Assembly (NCBI GenBank): GCA_002279765.1
Contig: NCCR01000003.1
Coordinates: 1-64,000 of the forward strand
Reading direction: 5' to 3'
Length of the DNA: 64,000 bases
DNA from: Verrucomicrobia bacterium 12-59-8
Lineage (GTDB): Bacteria > Verrucomicrobiota > Verrucomicrobiae > Verrucomicrobiales > Verrucomicrobiaceae
The notes under the pieces are model-generated. The model had not been told where the DNA came from and ran no database searches. It saw only the letters and a program-made list of their open reading frames with translations. Positions 43,656-53,762 of this stretch are shown one piece after another (position 1 is the first letter of the stretch; each line of letters begins with the position of its first letter). The position numbers were made by a program, and so were the translations under genes.

Positions 43656-44777
43656 TCAGCGCTCGTCGATCGGCACGACCTTCTGACCATATGGTTTGCC
43701 AACGTATTGGCTGAGAGGACGGAACAGGCGGTTTTCGCTCCACTGCTCCAGCACATGGGCGGTCCAGCCGCTCATGCGGGCGATGGCAAAGATCGGCGTG
43801 AACAGGTCGGTCGGAATGCCGAGGCTGTAGTAAACGGTGGCGCTGTAGAAATCGACGTTCGCATTGAGGCCCTTCTGCTCACGCATGATCTGGGCGATGC
43901 GCTCGGACATCTGGATCCACTTCGATTCGCCAAGCTGGCTGGTGAGCTGGATGGCCATCTCACGCAGATGCGGAGCGCGAGGATCGAGCACCTTGTAAAC
44001 GCGATGGCCAATACCCATGATCTTCTTCTTCTGAGCAAGGGCGTCGGCAACCCAGGCATCCACCTTGTCAGGGGAACCGATCTCTTCGAGCATGTGGATC
44101 ACGCCTTCATTGGCACCGCCGTGCAGTGGTCCTTTGAGGGCACCGATGGCGGCGCTGATAGCCGAGAACATGTCGCTCAGCGTCGAAGCCACAACGCGGG
44201 CGGTGAAGGTGGAGGCATTGAATCCGTGCTCGGCATGCAGAATGTAGGCGATGTCGAGGGTCTTTTCGGCCTCCTTGCTCGGCACCTCGCCGTTCATCAG
44301 ATACAAGAAGTGGGCGGCTTCGCTGAGGTCCTTGCGCACGGGCGGCAGTTCCAGCCCCAGACGTGAGCGGTGGAAATAGGCAGCAATGACACCGATCTGA
44401 GAAGTCAGGCGAATGGCGTTGGCCATGTTTTCGCTCACTTCGAGGTCATAACGGCTCAAGTCATAGCAGCCGAGCATCGAAACGGCGGTGCGCATGACGT
44501 CGATGGGCTTCGCGGTTTTCGGCACGGCCTTGAGGAAATCAATGACCCCCTGCGGCAGCTCACGCTCAGCACGCAGCGCGGTGGTCAGTTTGTTGAGTTC
44601 GGTGCGATTGGGGAGCTTGTTGTAGTAAAGCAGGTAAACGACCTCTTCGTAGCTGACTTTAACGAGCTCGTTGATGTCGTAACCGCAGTAGAACAATATG
44701 CCTTCCGCGCCGTTCACCTCCCCGAGACGAGTTTCAGCAGCTACGATTCCTTCGAGACCTTTGGATACTACAGACAT
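43656..44777 (-). CDS. gltA: Citrate synthase
   Basis: A 373-residue short-form citrate synthase. It has the catalytic His in ALKGPLHGGANEGV, the second His in GIGHRVYKVLDPRAP, and the Asp in VDFYSATVYYSLGIP. It condenses oxaloacetate and acetyl-CoA in the TCA cycle. The length matches the Gram-positive/archaeal type rather than the large NADH-sensitive enzyme. A 2-methylcitrate synthase cannot be wholly excluded, but no prp genes are nearby. It is divergent from the phosphatase gene. Confidence 0.95.
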   Translation of the reverse strand: MSVVSKGLEGIVAAETRLGEVNGAEGILFYCGYDINELVKVSYEEVVYLLYYNKLPNRTELNKLTTALRAERELPQGVIDFLKAVPKTAKPIDVMRTAVSMLGCYDLSRYDLEVSENMANAIRLTSQIGVIAAYFHRSRLGLELPPVRKDLSEAAHFLYLMNGEVPSKEAEKTLDIAYILHAEHGFNASTFTARVVASTLSDMFSAISAAIGALKGPLHGGANEGVIHMLEEIGSPDKVDAWVADALAQKKKIMGIGHRVYKVLDPRAPHLREMAIQLTSQLGESKWIQMSERIAQIMREQKGLNANVDFYSATVYYSLGIPTDLFTPIFAIARMSGWTAHVLEQWSENRLFRPLSQYVGKPYGQKVVPIDER

Positions 44778-44949
44778 GGGTGAGGGCGTGGGGTTAAGGT
44801 TTTAATAGCAGATAGCGTGCTCAAACTACGCCTCAACCAAAGACTCGTTTACAGGGAAAGAAATCTTCCGCCGGGGGAGGGAAGGCATCCCCTGGAGACA
44901 GGAGGTGTTTTTTGTTTGTGCAAAGAGCGTCGCTGGCATAGCTCCCCCC

Positions 44950-45432
44950 ATGGACGCCCCCTTTCGCCTCCTTTTCGTCTGCCTCGGCAACATCTGCCGC
45001 TCACCTGCGGCAGAGGGCGTCATGCGTGCATTGATTGAAACTAAAGGATTCACTGATCGCGTCTCGGTGCGTTCGGCCGGCACGGGCGGCTGGCATGCGG
45101 GCAAGCTGCCGGACCAAAGGATGCGCACTGCGGCGCAAAATCGGGGCTATGACCTTAGCAGTCGTGCCCGGCAGGTTACCGAAAACGATTTGCGGGACTA
45201 CGACCTCGTGCTCGTCATGGACCAGCAAAACCTACGGGATATCCGGTCTTATGACCGCACCTCCCAGTTCGACTCGAAAATCCGCCTATTCTGCGACTTC
45301 TGCACCGATCATCAGGAAAGCGAGGTGCCAGATCCCTACTACGGCGGCGAGCAGGGCTTCGAACTCGTGCTGGATCTGCTCGAGGACGGCTGCCGTGGCG
45401 TGCTGGCGCACATTTGCTCAGCCCTCGCGTAA
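44950..45432 (+). CDS. Low-molecular-weight protein-tyrosine phosphatase
   Basis: A 160-residue phosphatase from the ATG at 44950, chosen because the fold starts here. The P-loop C-x5-R-S is VCLGNICRSP (Cys near 12, Arg 18) and the general-acid motif is VPDPYYGG. It dephosphorylates phosphotyrosine on proteins, sometimes with polysaccharide export control. No tyrosine kinase gene is beside it. Its last 15 bp overlap the convergent FAD dehydrogenase gene. Confidence 0.93.
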   Translation: MDAPFRLLFVCLGNICRSPAAEGVMRALIETKGFTDRVSVRSAGTGGWHAGKLPDQRMRTAAQNRGYDLSSRARQVTENDLRDYDLVLVMDQQNLRDIRSYDRTSQFDSKIRLFCDFCTDHQESEVPDPYYGGEQGFELVLDLLEDGCRGVLAHICSALA

Positions 45433-47019
45433 GATTGCCTCGGCCACACGCATGCCATCAGCGGCGGCTGAGATGATGCCGCCGGCGTAGCCCGCGCCTT
45501 CACCTGCTGGGTAAAAATGCTTCACGCCGGTGCATTCCAGCGTCTGCGGATCACGTGGAATGCGGGCGGGTGAAGAACTGCGTGTTTCCACGCCTGTGAG
45601 CACCGCGTCCTCCAGCGCAAACCCAGGCAGGGTTTTGTCGATGCGCGGAATCGCCTCCTGAATGGTCTCAATCGTGTATTCGGGCAGCACCTCGCACATA
45701 TTCGACCAGACCACACCCGGCTCATAGGAGGGCAGCACCTTGCCAGGGCCGGTCGAGGCGCGTCCTGCCAGGAAATCGCCCAGCAGCTGCGCTGGCGCGT
45801 GATAATTGCCACCGCCGAGCACGAAGGCCCGGCGCTCAAGATTGCGCTGAAACTCGATGCCGCTCAGGACATCGCCCGCAGGCATGTCTTCGGGCCGAAC
45901 ATCCACCATGAAGCCGCTGTTGGCATTCGACTCCTCACGCGCATAGCTGCTCATGCCATTCGTCACAACCATGCCCGGCTCTGAGGTGGCCGCCACGACG
46001 AGTCCACCGGGACACATGCAGAAGCTGTAGGCTGCACGGCCCGTGCCGCAGTGCGCGACGAACTTGTAGGGCGCTGAACCCAGCCGCTTATCTCCGGCCC
46101 ATTTGCCGTACAGGCTGCGGTCGATCAACTTTTGAGGGTGCTCAATGCGTACACCGATGGAAAACGGCTTGGCCTCAAACGGCACGCCATGACGATGCAG
46201 CATGTAAAACGTGTCCCGTGAGCTGTGGCCGATGGCGAAGATGAAACGTGAACCTTCGATCGTTTCACCATCCGCGAGCGTCAACGCGCGCATCACGCCG
46301 TCTTCGATCACGACATCTGCCACGCGGGCGCCAAAACGTACCTCGCCACCCAGGGCGATGATTTCCTCACGCACATGCCGCACGACCTTGATGAGCCTAT
46401 CGGTGCCGATGTGCGGCCTGCTTTTGATCAAAATGTCCTCCGGAGCCCCTGCGGCCACCATTTCACGCAGCAACCAAGGGATGCGGTGCTCACGGTCACG
46501 AATCTGCGTGTAGAGCTTGCCGTCCGAAAAGGTGCCTGCACCGCCTTCGCCGAACTGCACGTTTGATTCAGGATTGAAATCCCAGCCGCGCCGCCAGAAG
46601 CCCGTCACATCACGCGCACGATCGCCTGCGGCCTTGCCACGCTCCAGCAGCAGTGGCTTGAGTCCCGCACGGGCCAGCAAAAGGCCGCAAAACAACCCGC
46701 ACGGCCCGGTGCCGACGATCACTGGCCGCGCAGATGCCGAACGAGCCACGTTTGACGCTACCTCGTGATAGGTCTCCTCAGGGGCTGGAATGATGCGGGG
46801 ATTTTTGCCAATGCGCTTGAGCACGCGTGGCTCGTCCTTCACTTCGACCAGGAGCGTGAAACTGAACTCCACATGCCCACGCCGCGCATCAATCGCCCGC
46901 TGCTTCACCTTCAGGCTGATCACGTCCTCATTGCGCGCGTTCAGCAGTGTCAGCACTGCACGACGCAGATCATCGTCTTGATGATCGACGGGAAGGAGAA
47001 CCTGGGAGAGCTGCAGCAT
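45418..47019 (-). CDS. Uncharacterised FAD-dependent dehydrogenase (COG2509)
   Basis: About 533 residues from the ATG at 47019 (codon 1 of MLQLSQVLLPVDHQ). An N-terminal ~80-residue domain is followed by the FAD motif VIVGTGPCGLFCGLLLARAG and ending in YPAGEGAGYAGGIISAAADG. This is the COG2509 family found in many bacteria, with unknown substrate. It is the last gene of a minus-strand run of secreted-protein genes and overlaps the phosphatase 3' end by 15 bp. Confidence 0.88.
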   Translation of the reverse strand: MLQLSQVLLPVDHQDDDLRRAVLTLLNARNEDVISLKVKQRAIDARRGHVEFSFTLLVEVKDEPRVLKRIGKNPRIIPAPEETYHEVASNVARSASARPVIVGTGPCGLFCGLLLARAGLKPLLLERGKAAGDRARDVTGFWRRGWDFNPESNVQFGEGGAGTFSDGKLYTQIRDREHRIPWLLREMVAAGAPEDILIKSRPHIGTDRLIKVVRHVREEIIALGGEVRFGARVADVVIEDGVMRALTLADGETIEGSRFIFAIGHSSRDTFYMLHRHGVPFEAKPFSIGVRIEHPQKLIDRSLYGKWAGDKRLGSAPYKFVAHCGTGRAAYSFCMCPGGLVVAATSEPGMVVTNGMSSYAREESNANSGFMVDVRPEDMPAGDVLSGIEFQRNLERRAFVLGGGNYHAPAQLLGDFLAGRASTGPGKVLPSYEPGVVWSNMCEVLPEYTIETIQEAIPRIDKTLPGFALEDAVLTGVETRSSSPARIPRDPQTLECTGVKHFYPAGEGAGYAGGIISAAADGMRVAEAILREG

Positions 47020-47072
47020 GGGGGCGGGATTTGGCGGCAGTGCCAATAGCCCACGTCAAAGCCATATCAACC

Positions 47073-48029
47073 CTACTTCGCGTGCGCTGCCTTGTCCTGG
47101 GGAGGCGTGTGCCAGCCGAAGACCTTGTCGCCATTGAACAGCTTGTGATGCTCCGGCGTCATGCCGCCGTAGTCGGCGATGACTCCGGCCTGCTCCACTG
47201 TGCCCACACGCAGGTTGGCATACACATCGCCTTCATCGTACAAGACATGCATTGGATCACGAGGGCGCAGTTGCACGCCTTTGACCGGCTTGACCACGGT
47301 GAATCTCCAAGTGGTGTCGATGTGCTGGATGGAGCCCAGCTCCCGGTAGATCAGCGCCTTCGGCACATTGTTGAGATCATACTGCGCCACGTTGTTGGCA
47401 CGCCACGGATCATAGGCCGGGCTGCCTGGATTGGCATAGTCACCGGTCCAGAACTGCTGATACGGGGTGGGATCAGGCTGCGCGGCACGAATCGCCGCCG
47501 GGGATTGCGTGACTGGAAAATTGTGTCGCACGGGCAACGGATCAACGCGGTCCACAATCTTGCCCACGAGGGAGAACACATCACTGACACGGCCATAGGT
47601 GAAGAACTGGTGGGAATCCATCAGCTCCGAGGTCGAAACTCGTGTCTTCTTGACTGTCAGGCGATGCTCGTTGGAGTTGGAAAACAAATTGAAGCTCAGC
47701 AGGTAGTCGATGTCCTTGTCGAGCGTCGGCACCCTGCCCTGCGCATCTTTGGGCAGCGCCAGAGTCTGTGTACCGTTCTTGGTTTCCTCGGTGGTCAGAT
47801 TAAACACCCGCATCTGTCCGCGACGCAGCAGGTTGGTGCTGAGGCTGTCCGCCAGCGCCCGGCCCAGATCAGGGCGGCGGGTGCCATCCACCGTGACATC
47901 CTCGGCATAGTTCGCGACCTTGGGCCGTTCCGCGCTTTTCACGCTCCAGTCACCTTCGGCGTGGATTTTGGAGGAAATGACCGCGCCCAGAAGAGCAGCC
48001 AGGGCGAAGGTGATTGGGTGCTGGAGCAT
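47073..48029 (-). CDS. Secreted protein of unknown function, possibly LpoB/CsgG-like
   Basis: A 318-residue protein with an N-terminal hydrophobic signal (FALAALLGAVISSKIHA). The region of about residues 28-180 has the order seen in LpoB/CsgG-like proteins (KVANYAEDVTVDG, LADSLSTNLLRRGQMRVFN, DYLLSFNLFS, VSDVFSLVGKIVD), but similarity is weak and no lipobox is seen. The rest is without recognisable domain. Neighbours are also exported proteins. Function is unknown. Confidence 0.6.
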   Translation of the reverse strand: MLQHPITFALAALLGAVISSKIHAEGDWSVKSAERPKVANYAEDVTVDGTRRPDLGRALADSLSTNLLRRGQMRVFNLTTEETKNGTQTLALPKDAQGRVPTLDKDIDYLLSFNLFSNSNEHRLTVKKTRVSTSELMDSHQFFTYGRVSDVFSLVGKIVDRVDPLPVRHNFPVTQSPAAIRAAQPDPTPYQQFWTGDYANPGSPAYDPWRANNVAQYDLNNVPKALIYRELGSIQHIDTTWRFTVVKPVKGVQLRPRDPMHVLYDEGDVYANLRVGTVEQAGVIADYGGMTPEHHKLFNGDKVFGWHTPPQDKAAHAK

Positions 48030-48095
48030 GTCCTGTTTGTGTTCAGGACATGTTAACGGTTCAAAAATTGCTTGGGAAGCAAAAAATCGCCGCTC

Positions 48096-49256
48096 TCAGG
48101 GGCGGGGACCGGGCCGGTTCACAAAGGCCTCATGCTCTGACTGCTCCAGCATGCCGTCGCTATTTTGATCAAGCAGCTTGAAGAGCTGTGGCGGGCCACT
48201 GAACTCCTCTTTGCTGACCTTACCGTCCTTGTCCTTGTCATTACGGCCGGTGATGGCCTCCCAGGGAATGCTGCGCCGCCCGCCTGTGGGTGGCACGCCT
48301 GTGCGCGGGTCACGCTCCATCAACGTCGCATCCGCAGTGCTTTCGGTGGTGAGTGCTTCGGTCTTTGCTGAGCTGCTTTTCAGCCTCTCAGCGAAGAACT
48401 GGCTGACCATCTCTTCGATATTTTTGCCGACAAAACCCGGCCCGCCGTGTCCTGCGCCATGGATCGTGTGAAAATGAGCGCTGACCTCGGTCTTCTTCAG
48501 TGCTTGAAACAGGAGCTGGCTCTGATTGATTGGCACAGTGGGGTCCTTGTCGCCATGCACCATGAGAAAGGGGGGATCATCCTTGGTCACATAGGTGATC
48601 GGATTCACCCGCGCGGCCTTGTCTTTGTTTTGCATCACGGCCCCGCCGATCAGCTTCGCCTCAGGTGAAACATCCGTCGCATGGCTCTCATAGCCTGGTG
48701 TGGTGACGAACACCGTGAAGTCCGTCGGCCCATAGTAGTCGCACACAGCCTGCACGCGGCTGGATTGATCCAGGTTGGCTCCCACATCGAACTCCTTCAC
48801 ATCGCCGCTGGTGCCGATCAGCGCCACCAGGTGCCCGCCGGCCGAACTGCCCCACACGCCAAAGCGCTGCGGATCGAGGGCGTACTCCTTGGCATGCGCC
48901 CGCAGCCAGCGGATCGCAGCTTTGCAATCCTCGATCTGCGCCGGAAACACCGCCTGGCCGCTCAGGCGGTAATTGATGCTGGCCACCGCATAACCCTGCG
49001 CCACATAACCGGCACGCAGGGGCGGGCAGCCATCCTTGCTGCCATTCTGCCAGCCGCCGCCATGCACCCAGATGATGAGCGGCAGGGGGCCTTCCGCTTT
49101 CTCCGGCAGATAGAGGTCGAGCTTGTTCCGTTCATGCCCTCCTTCGACGTAAACGAGGTCACGCAGCGCTTTGACACCCGCAGGGGCGCGCTGCTGCTGT
49201 GCATGGGCACTGGTGAATGATGCGACCATCAGCAGGAGGCAGGCGATGTGTTTCAT
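48096..49256 (-). CDS. Secreted alpha/beta-hydrolase esterase with C-terminal EF-hands
   Basis: About 386 residues from the ATG at 49256, with a signal peptide (IACLLLMVASFTSAHA). The alpha/beta-hydrolase domain (about 20-280) has the oxyanion segment WVHGGGWQNGS, nucleophile GSSAGGH and His in IHGAGHGGPG; it belongs to the BD-FAE/acetyl-esterase class. After a linker two EF-hand loops follow (DKDKDGKVSKEEF and DQNSDGMLEQSEH). Fusion of hydrolases to EF-hands is common in exported enzymes of PVC bacteria. Substrate is probably an acylated sugar or polysaccharide. Confidence 0.85.
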   Translation of the reverse strand: MKHIACLLLMVASFTSAHAQQQRAPAGVKALRDLVYVEGGHERNKLDLYLPEKAEGPLPLIIWVHGGGWQNGSKDGCPPLRAGYVAQGYAVASINYRLSGQAVFPAQIEDCKAAIRWLRAHAKEYALDPQRFGVWGSSAGGHLVALIGTSGDVKEFDVGANLDQSSRVQAVCDYYGPTDFTVFVTTPGYESHATDVSPEAKLIGGAVMQNKDKAARVNPITYVTKDDPPFLMVHGDKDPTVPINQSQLLFQALKKTEVSAHFHTIHGAGHGGPGFVGKNIEEMVSQFFAERLKSSSAKTEALTTESTADATLMERDPRTGVPPTGGRRSIPWEAITGRNDKDKDGKVSKEEFSGPPQLFKLLDQNSDGMLEQSEHEAFVNRPGPRP

Positions 49257-49303
49257 GAGTGAGTCATCCAACCCGCCCCTTGCACCAAAGTTGCAATCCA
49301 GAC

Positions 49304-50242
49304 TCAGTGTTTTTTCACCAGAGCCTTCACTTCCACCGCGCCGATTGCCTGATGAAACACCATCTGAGTGCCCAGTTGCTGAATAACCGTGGCCTCATTT
49401 TTCTTTTTCCGTGCTGGCAGCGCCTCTTCGAGCACGGTCTGGATTTCGGACACATGCCCCACCGCATTGCCAAACTGATCGATCAGGGCGGAGCCGCTCG
49501 ATCCCGGCGCCCAGTCTGCCGTCGTCTCCAGCCAGACGGGCTTCGGTACTTCGGTGCCTTCGGGCAGCTTGTCCGCCTCCTTCTTTCTCATGAAGGGACG
49601 CTTCACAAAACGGCTGACAATGCCCTCGCTGAAATAACCGCGCTTGCCGCTTGGGTCGCTGAAACACCACACGGAATCCCCCGGACTCACGTCCAGACTC
49701 AGTGGCAGCGGGGTGAGCGGCTGGTCGGACTTCACGCGAATGATGGCGCAGTCGGTGCCGACGTTGCAGGCAAGCACTTCCGTGACGGGCAGGAGCACAT
49801 CCTCCTCAGTTGCTGCCACAAGCCAGCCTTCTTTCATGTTGGGCGGCGGAGCGATCACATGCGCACAGGTGGCCACCGCACCATCGGCCGAAAGCACAAA
49901 GCCGCCTGCCAGATCGAGATGCCATTTGTCGCACTTGGAGCAGATGTAAAACTGGCCCACACGGAGGTGTGCCATGCGTGCCCGCTGCCAGCGTTCGCGA
50001 GCCGTCAGGGGTTTCAAATCATCTGCGGGCAGAACGATGTCGCACTGCGTGCGCTCTGCCTGCTCAAGGGCTTTCGTCATGGACAGCAGCTCTGAAGCTC
50101 CCTGCAATTTCTTCGCCTGCTCAGTCAGCACCGCATCCGGCCGCGAACCACGCCCTTCTGCATAGACCGGCACTCCGGGAGCCTGCGCACTTGCGATGCG
50201 GGCGGACACCAGCAGGAGTAACAGAGCGCAGGCTTGTTTCAT
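49304..50242 (-). CDS. Secreted trypsin-like serine protease
   Basis: A 312-residue protein with a signal peptide (LLLLVSARIASA). After a ~100-residue helical region comes a chymotrypsin-fold domain with a catalytic triad visible as TCAHVIA (His), DCAIIRV (Asp) and GSSGSAL (Ser). An additional CSKC pair lies before the His. No PDZ domain is present, so it is unlike DegP. It begins 5 bp after serS and may be read from its promoter. Confidence 0.85.
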   Translation of the reverse strand: MKQACALLLLLVSARIASAQAPGVPVYAEGRGSRPDAVLTEQAKKLQGASELLSMTKALEQAERTQCDIVLPADDLKPLTARERWQRARMAHLRVGQFYICSKCDKWHLDLAGGFVLSADGAVATCAHVIAPPPNMKEGWLVAATEEDVLLPVTEVLACNVGTDCAIIRVKSDQPLTPLPLSLDVSPGDSVWCFSDPSGKRGYFSEGIVSRFVKRPFMRKKEADKLPEGTEVPKPVWLETTADWAPGSSGSALIDQFGNAVGHVSEIQTVLEEALPARKKKNEATVIQQLGTQMVFHQAIGAVEVKALVKKH

Positions 50243-50247
50243 AGACT

Positions 50248-51519
50248 TCAGCCTATTTTTTCGGCCCCGAAATGACCGCGCAGGACTTCGGGAATCAGAA
50301 TCGATCCGTCTGCCTGCTGATACGTTTCGACGAGCGCGACAAACAAGCGCGCCAGCGCTGTACCGGAGCCGTTGAGCGTGTGCGGGATGCGATTTTTGCC
50401 GTTTTCATCCTTGTAGCGCAGGTTCATGCGGCGGGCCTGGTAGTCGCCGAAAGTCGAGCAGCTGGACACTTCGAGGTACGTCCCCTGCCCCGGTGCCCAG
50501 ACTTCGATGTCGTAGGTCTTGGCCGAGCCAAAACCAATGTCGCCGGTGCAGAGCTCGATCACGCGATAGTGCAGGCCGAGGAGTTGCAGCACCTTTTCCG
50601 CATTGGCGGTGAGGCTTTCCAGTTCGGCCATGCTCGTCTCCGGCGTGGTGATCTTCACCAGCTCGACTTTGTCGAACTGATGCATGCGGATGAGGCCGCG
50701 CGTGCCAAGGCCTGCGCTGCCAGCCTCACGACGGAAACAGGGCGTGTAGGCCGCATAATTGATCGGCAGTTTTTCCAGCGGCAGGATTTCATCGCGATGC
50801 AGATTCGTCACCGGCACCTCAGCGGTCGGAATGAGATACAGATCGTCTGCGGCACTGTGATAGACTTGATCGCCGAATTTAGGAAGCTGGCCGGTGCCGA
50901 CGAGGCACTCTGACTTCACCAACAGCGGTGGGCTGATTTCTTCATAGCCATGCTGCGTCGTGTGCAGATCCAGCAGGAAGCTGATCAAGGCGCGCTCAAG
51001 CCTGGCCCCAGCGGCGCGATACACCACGAAGGCACTGCCGGAGATCTTCGCTCCGGCTTCGAAATCGAGCATGCCGAGAGCCGCGCCGAGCACGGTGTGG
51101 TCCTTCGGCTGAAAGTCATAAGCTGGCTTTTCGCCCCAGACGCGCACCTCGGGGTTTTCCTCCGCAGTACTACCCACGGGGCAGGCTTCATGCGGCAGGT
51201 TCGGGATGCTGAGGAGCAGATCGCGCTGACGTGCGTCCGCCACATCGGCCTCGCGGCCAATTTCTTCGATGCGACTGCCGATGACGCGCACTTCCGCCTC
51301 GATGGCACTGGTGTCCTGGCCGTTCTTTTTCGCAATGCCGATCTCCTTGCTGATGCGGTTGCGGTCGCTCTGCAGTTTCTGCCGTTCCGTCTCTGCGGCA
51401 CGGCGCTGCGTGTCGATTGACTGCACCTCATCCACCATGGACGCAAAGTCGCCGCTGCGATTGGCGAGGCGCTGTTTGACCTGATCTGGGGTGTCACGAA
51501 TGAGGCGGATGTCGAGCAT
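50248..51519 (-). CDS. serS: Serine--tRNA ligase
   Basis: A 423-residue class II synthetase from the ATG at 51519 ([19 protein letters not shown]); upstream frame is non-coding. The N-terminal coiled-coil tRNA-binding arm spans about 30-105. Motif 2 is [13 protein letters not shown], and motif 3 is the final [16 protein letters not shown]. It charges tRNA-Ser (and tRNA-Sec). The first gene of a minus-strand run, divergent from the cysteine desulfurase gene by 87 bp. Confidence 0.96.
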   Translation of the reverse strand: MLDIRLIRDTPDQVKQRLANRSGDFASMVDEVQSIDTQRRAAETERQKLQSDRNRISKEIGIAKKNGQDTSAIEAEVRVIGSRIEEIGREADVADARQRDLLLSIPNLPHEACPVGSTAEENPEVRVWGEKPAYDFQPKDHTVLGAALGMLDFEAGAKISGSAFVVYRAAGARLERALISFLLDLHTTQHGYEEISPPLLVKSECLVGTGQLPKFGDQVYHSAADDLYLIPTAEVPVTNLHRDEILPLEKLPINYAAYTPCFRREAGSAGLGTRGLIRMHQFDKVELVKITTPETSMAELESLTANAEKVLQLLGLHYRVIELCTGDIGFGSAKTYDIEVWAPGQGTYLEVSSCSTFGDYQARRMNLRYKDENGKNRIPHTLNGSGTALARLFVALVETYQQADGSILIPEVLRGHFGAEKIG

Positions 51520-51559
51520 AAGGGCGGGGAGGTTAGCGGGAGTGTGCGTCTTGTCGAGT

Positions 51560-51605
51560 GCCGGAAGGGGTATTGACAGCAGGAATCGCAGTCCGAACTT
51601 CCGGC
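51560..51605. promoter_or_regulatory. 8-bp inverted repeat around a TTGACA box before the cysteine desulfurase
   Basis: GCCGGAAG (51560-51567) and CTTCCGGC (51598-51605) form a perfect inverted repeat spaced by 30 bp. A consensus TTGACA lies inside at 51573-51578, and the GTG start codon follows at 51607. It could be an operator or a leader hairpin. No good -10 box follows the TTGACA. Confidence 0.4.
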
Positions 51606-51606
51606 T

Positions 51607-52776
51607 GTGATCTACCTCGACGCCAACGCCACCACGCCGGTCGATCCAGCAGTGCTGGAGGCGATGCTGCCGTTCCTGCGCGAGCACTACGCTAATCCAG
51701 CCGCCAGCTACGCCGCCGGACGCAGGGTGCGCCGCGCCATGGAGCAGGCGCGGGCGCAAGTGGCAGCCCTGGTCGGAGCCCGCACGGGCGAGATCACCTT
51801 TACCAGCGGCGGCACCGAATCCATCAATGCCGTGCATGCCTCCGTGCGCGTCCTGTGGCCGGAGAAGCCAGAACTCGTCATCACTGGCACGGAGCACGCG
51901 GCCGCACTCGAATCCGCCCGGCGCTGGCAGGCGCAAGGCGGCAGAGTTACCACAGCCCCGGTGCATCCCGATGGACGTGTCGATCTCAATGCCCTGCATT
52001 CACTTGTCCGTCCGGGAGTCACCGCGCTCGTCTCCATCATGTGGGCGAACAACGAGACCGGCGTCATTGCCCCCATGCATGAAATCACCGCGCTGGCACA
52101 CGCCGCCGGTGCGCTGGTGCATACGGATGCCGTACAGGCGGCGGGAAAAATCCATCTCGATGTCCGAACGACGCCGGTCGATTTCCTCAGCCTCAGCGGC
52201 CACAAAATGCATGCACCGAAGGGTATTGGCGCGCTCTACATCAGCCAGCGCGTCCGCTTTGCGCCGCTGCTCGTGGGCGGCGGCCAGGAAAACGAACGAC
52301 GCGGCGGCACGGAGAATGTGCCCGGCATCATCGCCCTCGGCAAAGCCGCCGAACTCGCAGGACTGCATCTCGCAGACGGCAACAAGGCCCGGCTCAAAAC
52401 CATGCGCGACCGTTTCGAGCATCTCATCCACGCTGGGCTGCCGGACATGCGCATTCATGGCTGCCCGACACATCGTCTGCACACCACCAGCTCCTTCTGT
52501 CTGCCCGAAATGGACGCCGCCGGGATGCTCATCCTGCTTGATCAGGCGGGCGTTGCCTGCTCCGCCGGTTCTGCCTGCCACACCGGCGCGCTGCATGCCT
52601 CGCATGTGCTTGAGGCGATGGGTGTCAGCGATCGTGATGCCGCCTGCACATTGCGTTTTTCCTTCAACCGCTTCAACACCAAGGCCGATGCCGAAGCTGC
52701 CGCGCATGCGGTGATCGAATCCGCCCACAAAATGCGTGAAGCGCAGGGCTGCGAGTTGGCCGTCATCACCCACTGA
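51607..52776 (+). CDS. Cysteine desulfurase (NifS/IscS family)
   Basis: A 389-residue PLP enzyme that starts with GTG ([20 protein letters not shown]). The PLP Lys is in [17 protein letters not shown], the PLP-stacking His in [12 protein letters not shown], and the catalytic Cys loop is [13 protein letters not shown]. The short loop after Ser-Ala-Gly-Ser fits class I NifS/IscS. It provides persulfide sulfur for Fe-S clusters or thionucleosides. No iscU, iscR or mnmA is adjacent, so its role (housekeeping or tRNA thiolation) is not fixed. Confidence 0.92.
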   Translation: MIYLDANATTPVDPAVLEAMLPFLREHYANPAASYAAGRRVRRAMEQARAQVAALVGARTGEITFTSGGTESINAVHASVRVLWPEKPELVITGTEHAAALESARRWQAQGGRVTTAPVHPDGRVDLNALHSLVRPGVTALVSIMWANNETGVIAPMHEITALAHAAGALVHTDAVQAAGKIHLDVRTTPVDFLSLSGHKMHAPKGIGALYISQRVRFAPLLVGGGQENERRGGTENVPGIIALGKAAELAGLHLADGNKARLKTMRDRFEHLIHAGLPDMRIHGCPTHRLHTTSSFCLPEMDAAGMLILLDQAGVACSAGSACHTGALHASHVLEAMGVSDRDAACTLRFSFNRFNTKADAEAAAHAVIESAHKMREAQGCELAVITH

Positions 52777-52789
52777 ATCTCCAATCACG

Positions 52790-53248
52790 ATGAAATCCAG
52801 CACTCGATTGCTGTTACTCCTGCTCGCCCTGCTGCTGCCCGCATGCGCGGGAGCAGGCGGGCACAAGGTCTTTGCCGGACCCACGCTCACGCTGAACTAC
52901 GATGACTTCGGCCCCGAAAGTGCGGCCTCCCGGTTCCTGGGGCCGCGTGGCTCCCATACCGTGATCATCGCTCATTTCGGCTACAACCACATCACACCAT
53001 CAGCGCCTGAGGATGACCGCTACGTCAATGTCCTCCAGAGCATGAACTTTCTGCGGGATGAGGTCCGCAGCCTGCCGCACACATCGGCCAACGAACCCCT
53101 GCGCCAGCGCCTCCGCGATACCTATGCCCGGCTCTACCCGCTGCAGCGCATGCGCTACAACGCCCAGCTAAATGCCTCATTTGCGTTCCCCGTTGGCGGC
53201 ATGGACCGCAGACTCATGCTCCCGGCTCTCCCGCCACCGGCGATTTGA
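52790..53248 (+). CDS. Putative lipoprotein of unknown function
   Basis: A 152-residue protein from the ATG at 52790 with a lipoprotein signal (LLLLLLALLLPAC, lipobox Leu-Pro-Ala-Cys, Cys near residue 20). The mature part has no family I recognise; it contains SHTVIIAHFGYNH and a helical SLPHTSANEPLRQRLRDTYARLYP. It starts 14 bp after the cysteine desulfurase stop and may be co-transcribed. Confidence 0.65.
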   Translation: MKSSTRLLLLLLALLLPACAGAGGHKVFAGPTLTLNYDDFGPESAASRFLGPRGSHTVIIAHFGYNHITPSAPEDDRYVNVLQSMNFLRDEVRSLPHTSANEPLRQRLRDTYARLYPLQRMRYNAQLNASFAFPVGGMDRRLMLPALPPPAI

Positions 53249-53303
53249 GGCCCACTGATGAGCGATTGAGAATTCAGCATTCAGCAGCTAAGCATCCATC
53301 CTC

Positions 53304-53762
53304 ATGGCCCACCGCTTCACCTGCATCGAACGCGTCCAATTCTCCGACACCGACATGGCCGGCATCGTCCATTTCTCCAATTTTTTCCGCTACATGGAGC
53401 GGGTGGAGCACGCCTTCTTCCGCAGCCTAGGTTTCTCCATCGTCGATCAACCGGAGGAAGGCGAGGAGCGCGTCGGATGGCCCCGCGTGCATGCCTCCTG
53501 CGACTACATGTCTCCGCTGCGAGTGGAGGAGGAGTTTGAATGCGAACTCATCGTCGAAGAAGTCCGCAGCAAGGTCATCCGTCATTTCATCCGCTTTTGG
53601 AAACTAGATGGCACCCTCGCCGCTGAAGGCCGCATCACCGCCGCCTGTGTGCGCAAGGATCGCACCACGGGGCAGATGAAGGCTGTTGTGATTCCGCAAC
53701 GCTTCCGGGACAAGATCGAGGCAGCGCCGCCGGAGTTGCTGAAGAGGCCGGATCGCAAGTAA
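53304..53762 (+). CDS. Acyl-CoA thioesterase (YbgC/4HBT hot-dog family)
   Basis: A 152-residue hot-dog protein. The catalytic segment FSDTDMAGIVHFSNFFRYME (Asp then GIVHF) defines the YbgC/4-hydroxybenzoyl-CoA thioesterase class, and YMSPLRVEEEFECELIVEEV follows as expected. It hydrolyses acyl-CoA or acyl-ACP thioesters; substrate chain length is unknown. It stands alone between the lipoprotein and the broken rhomboid gene, not in a tol-pal operon. Confidence 0.87.
   Translation: MAHRFTCIERVQFSDTDMAGIVHFSNFFRYMERVEHAFFRSLGFSIVDQPEEGEERVGWPRVHASCDYMSPLRVEEEFECELIVEEVRSKVIRHFIRFWKLDGTLAAEGRITAACVRKDRTTGQMKAVVIPQRFRDKIEAAPPELLKRPDRK

Noticed and set aside
51520..51999. N-terminal extension of serS to 583 residues
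   Set aside because: The extra sequence is antisense to the cysteine desulfurase gene; SerRS starts at MLDIRL (51519).
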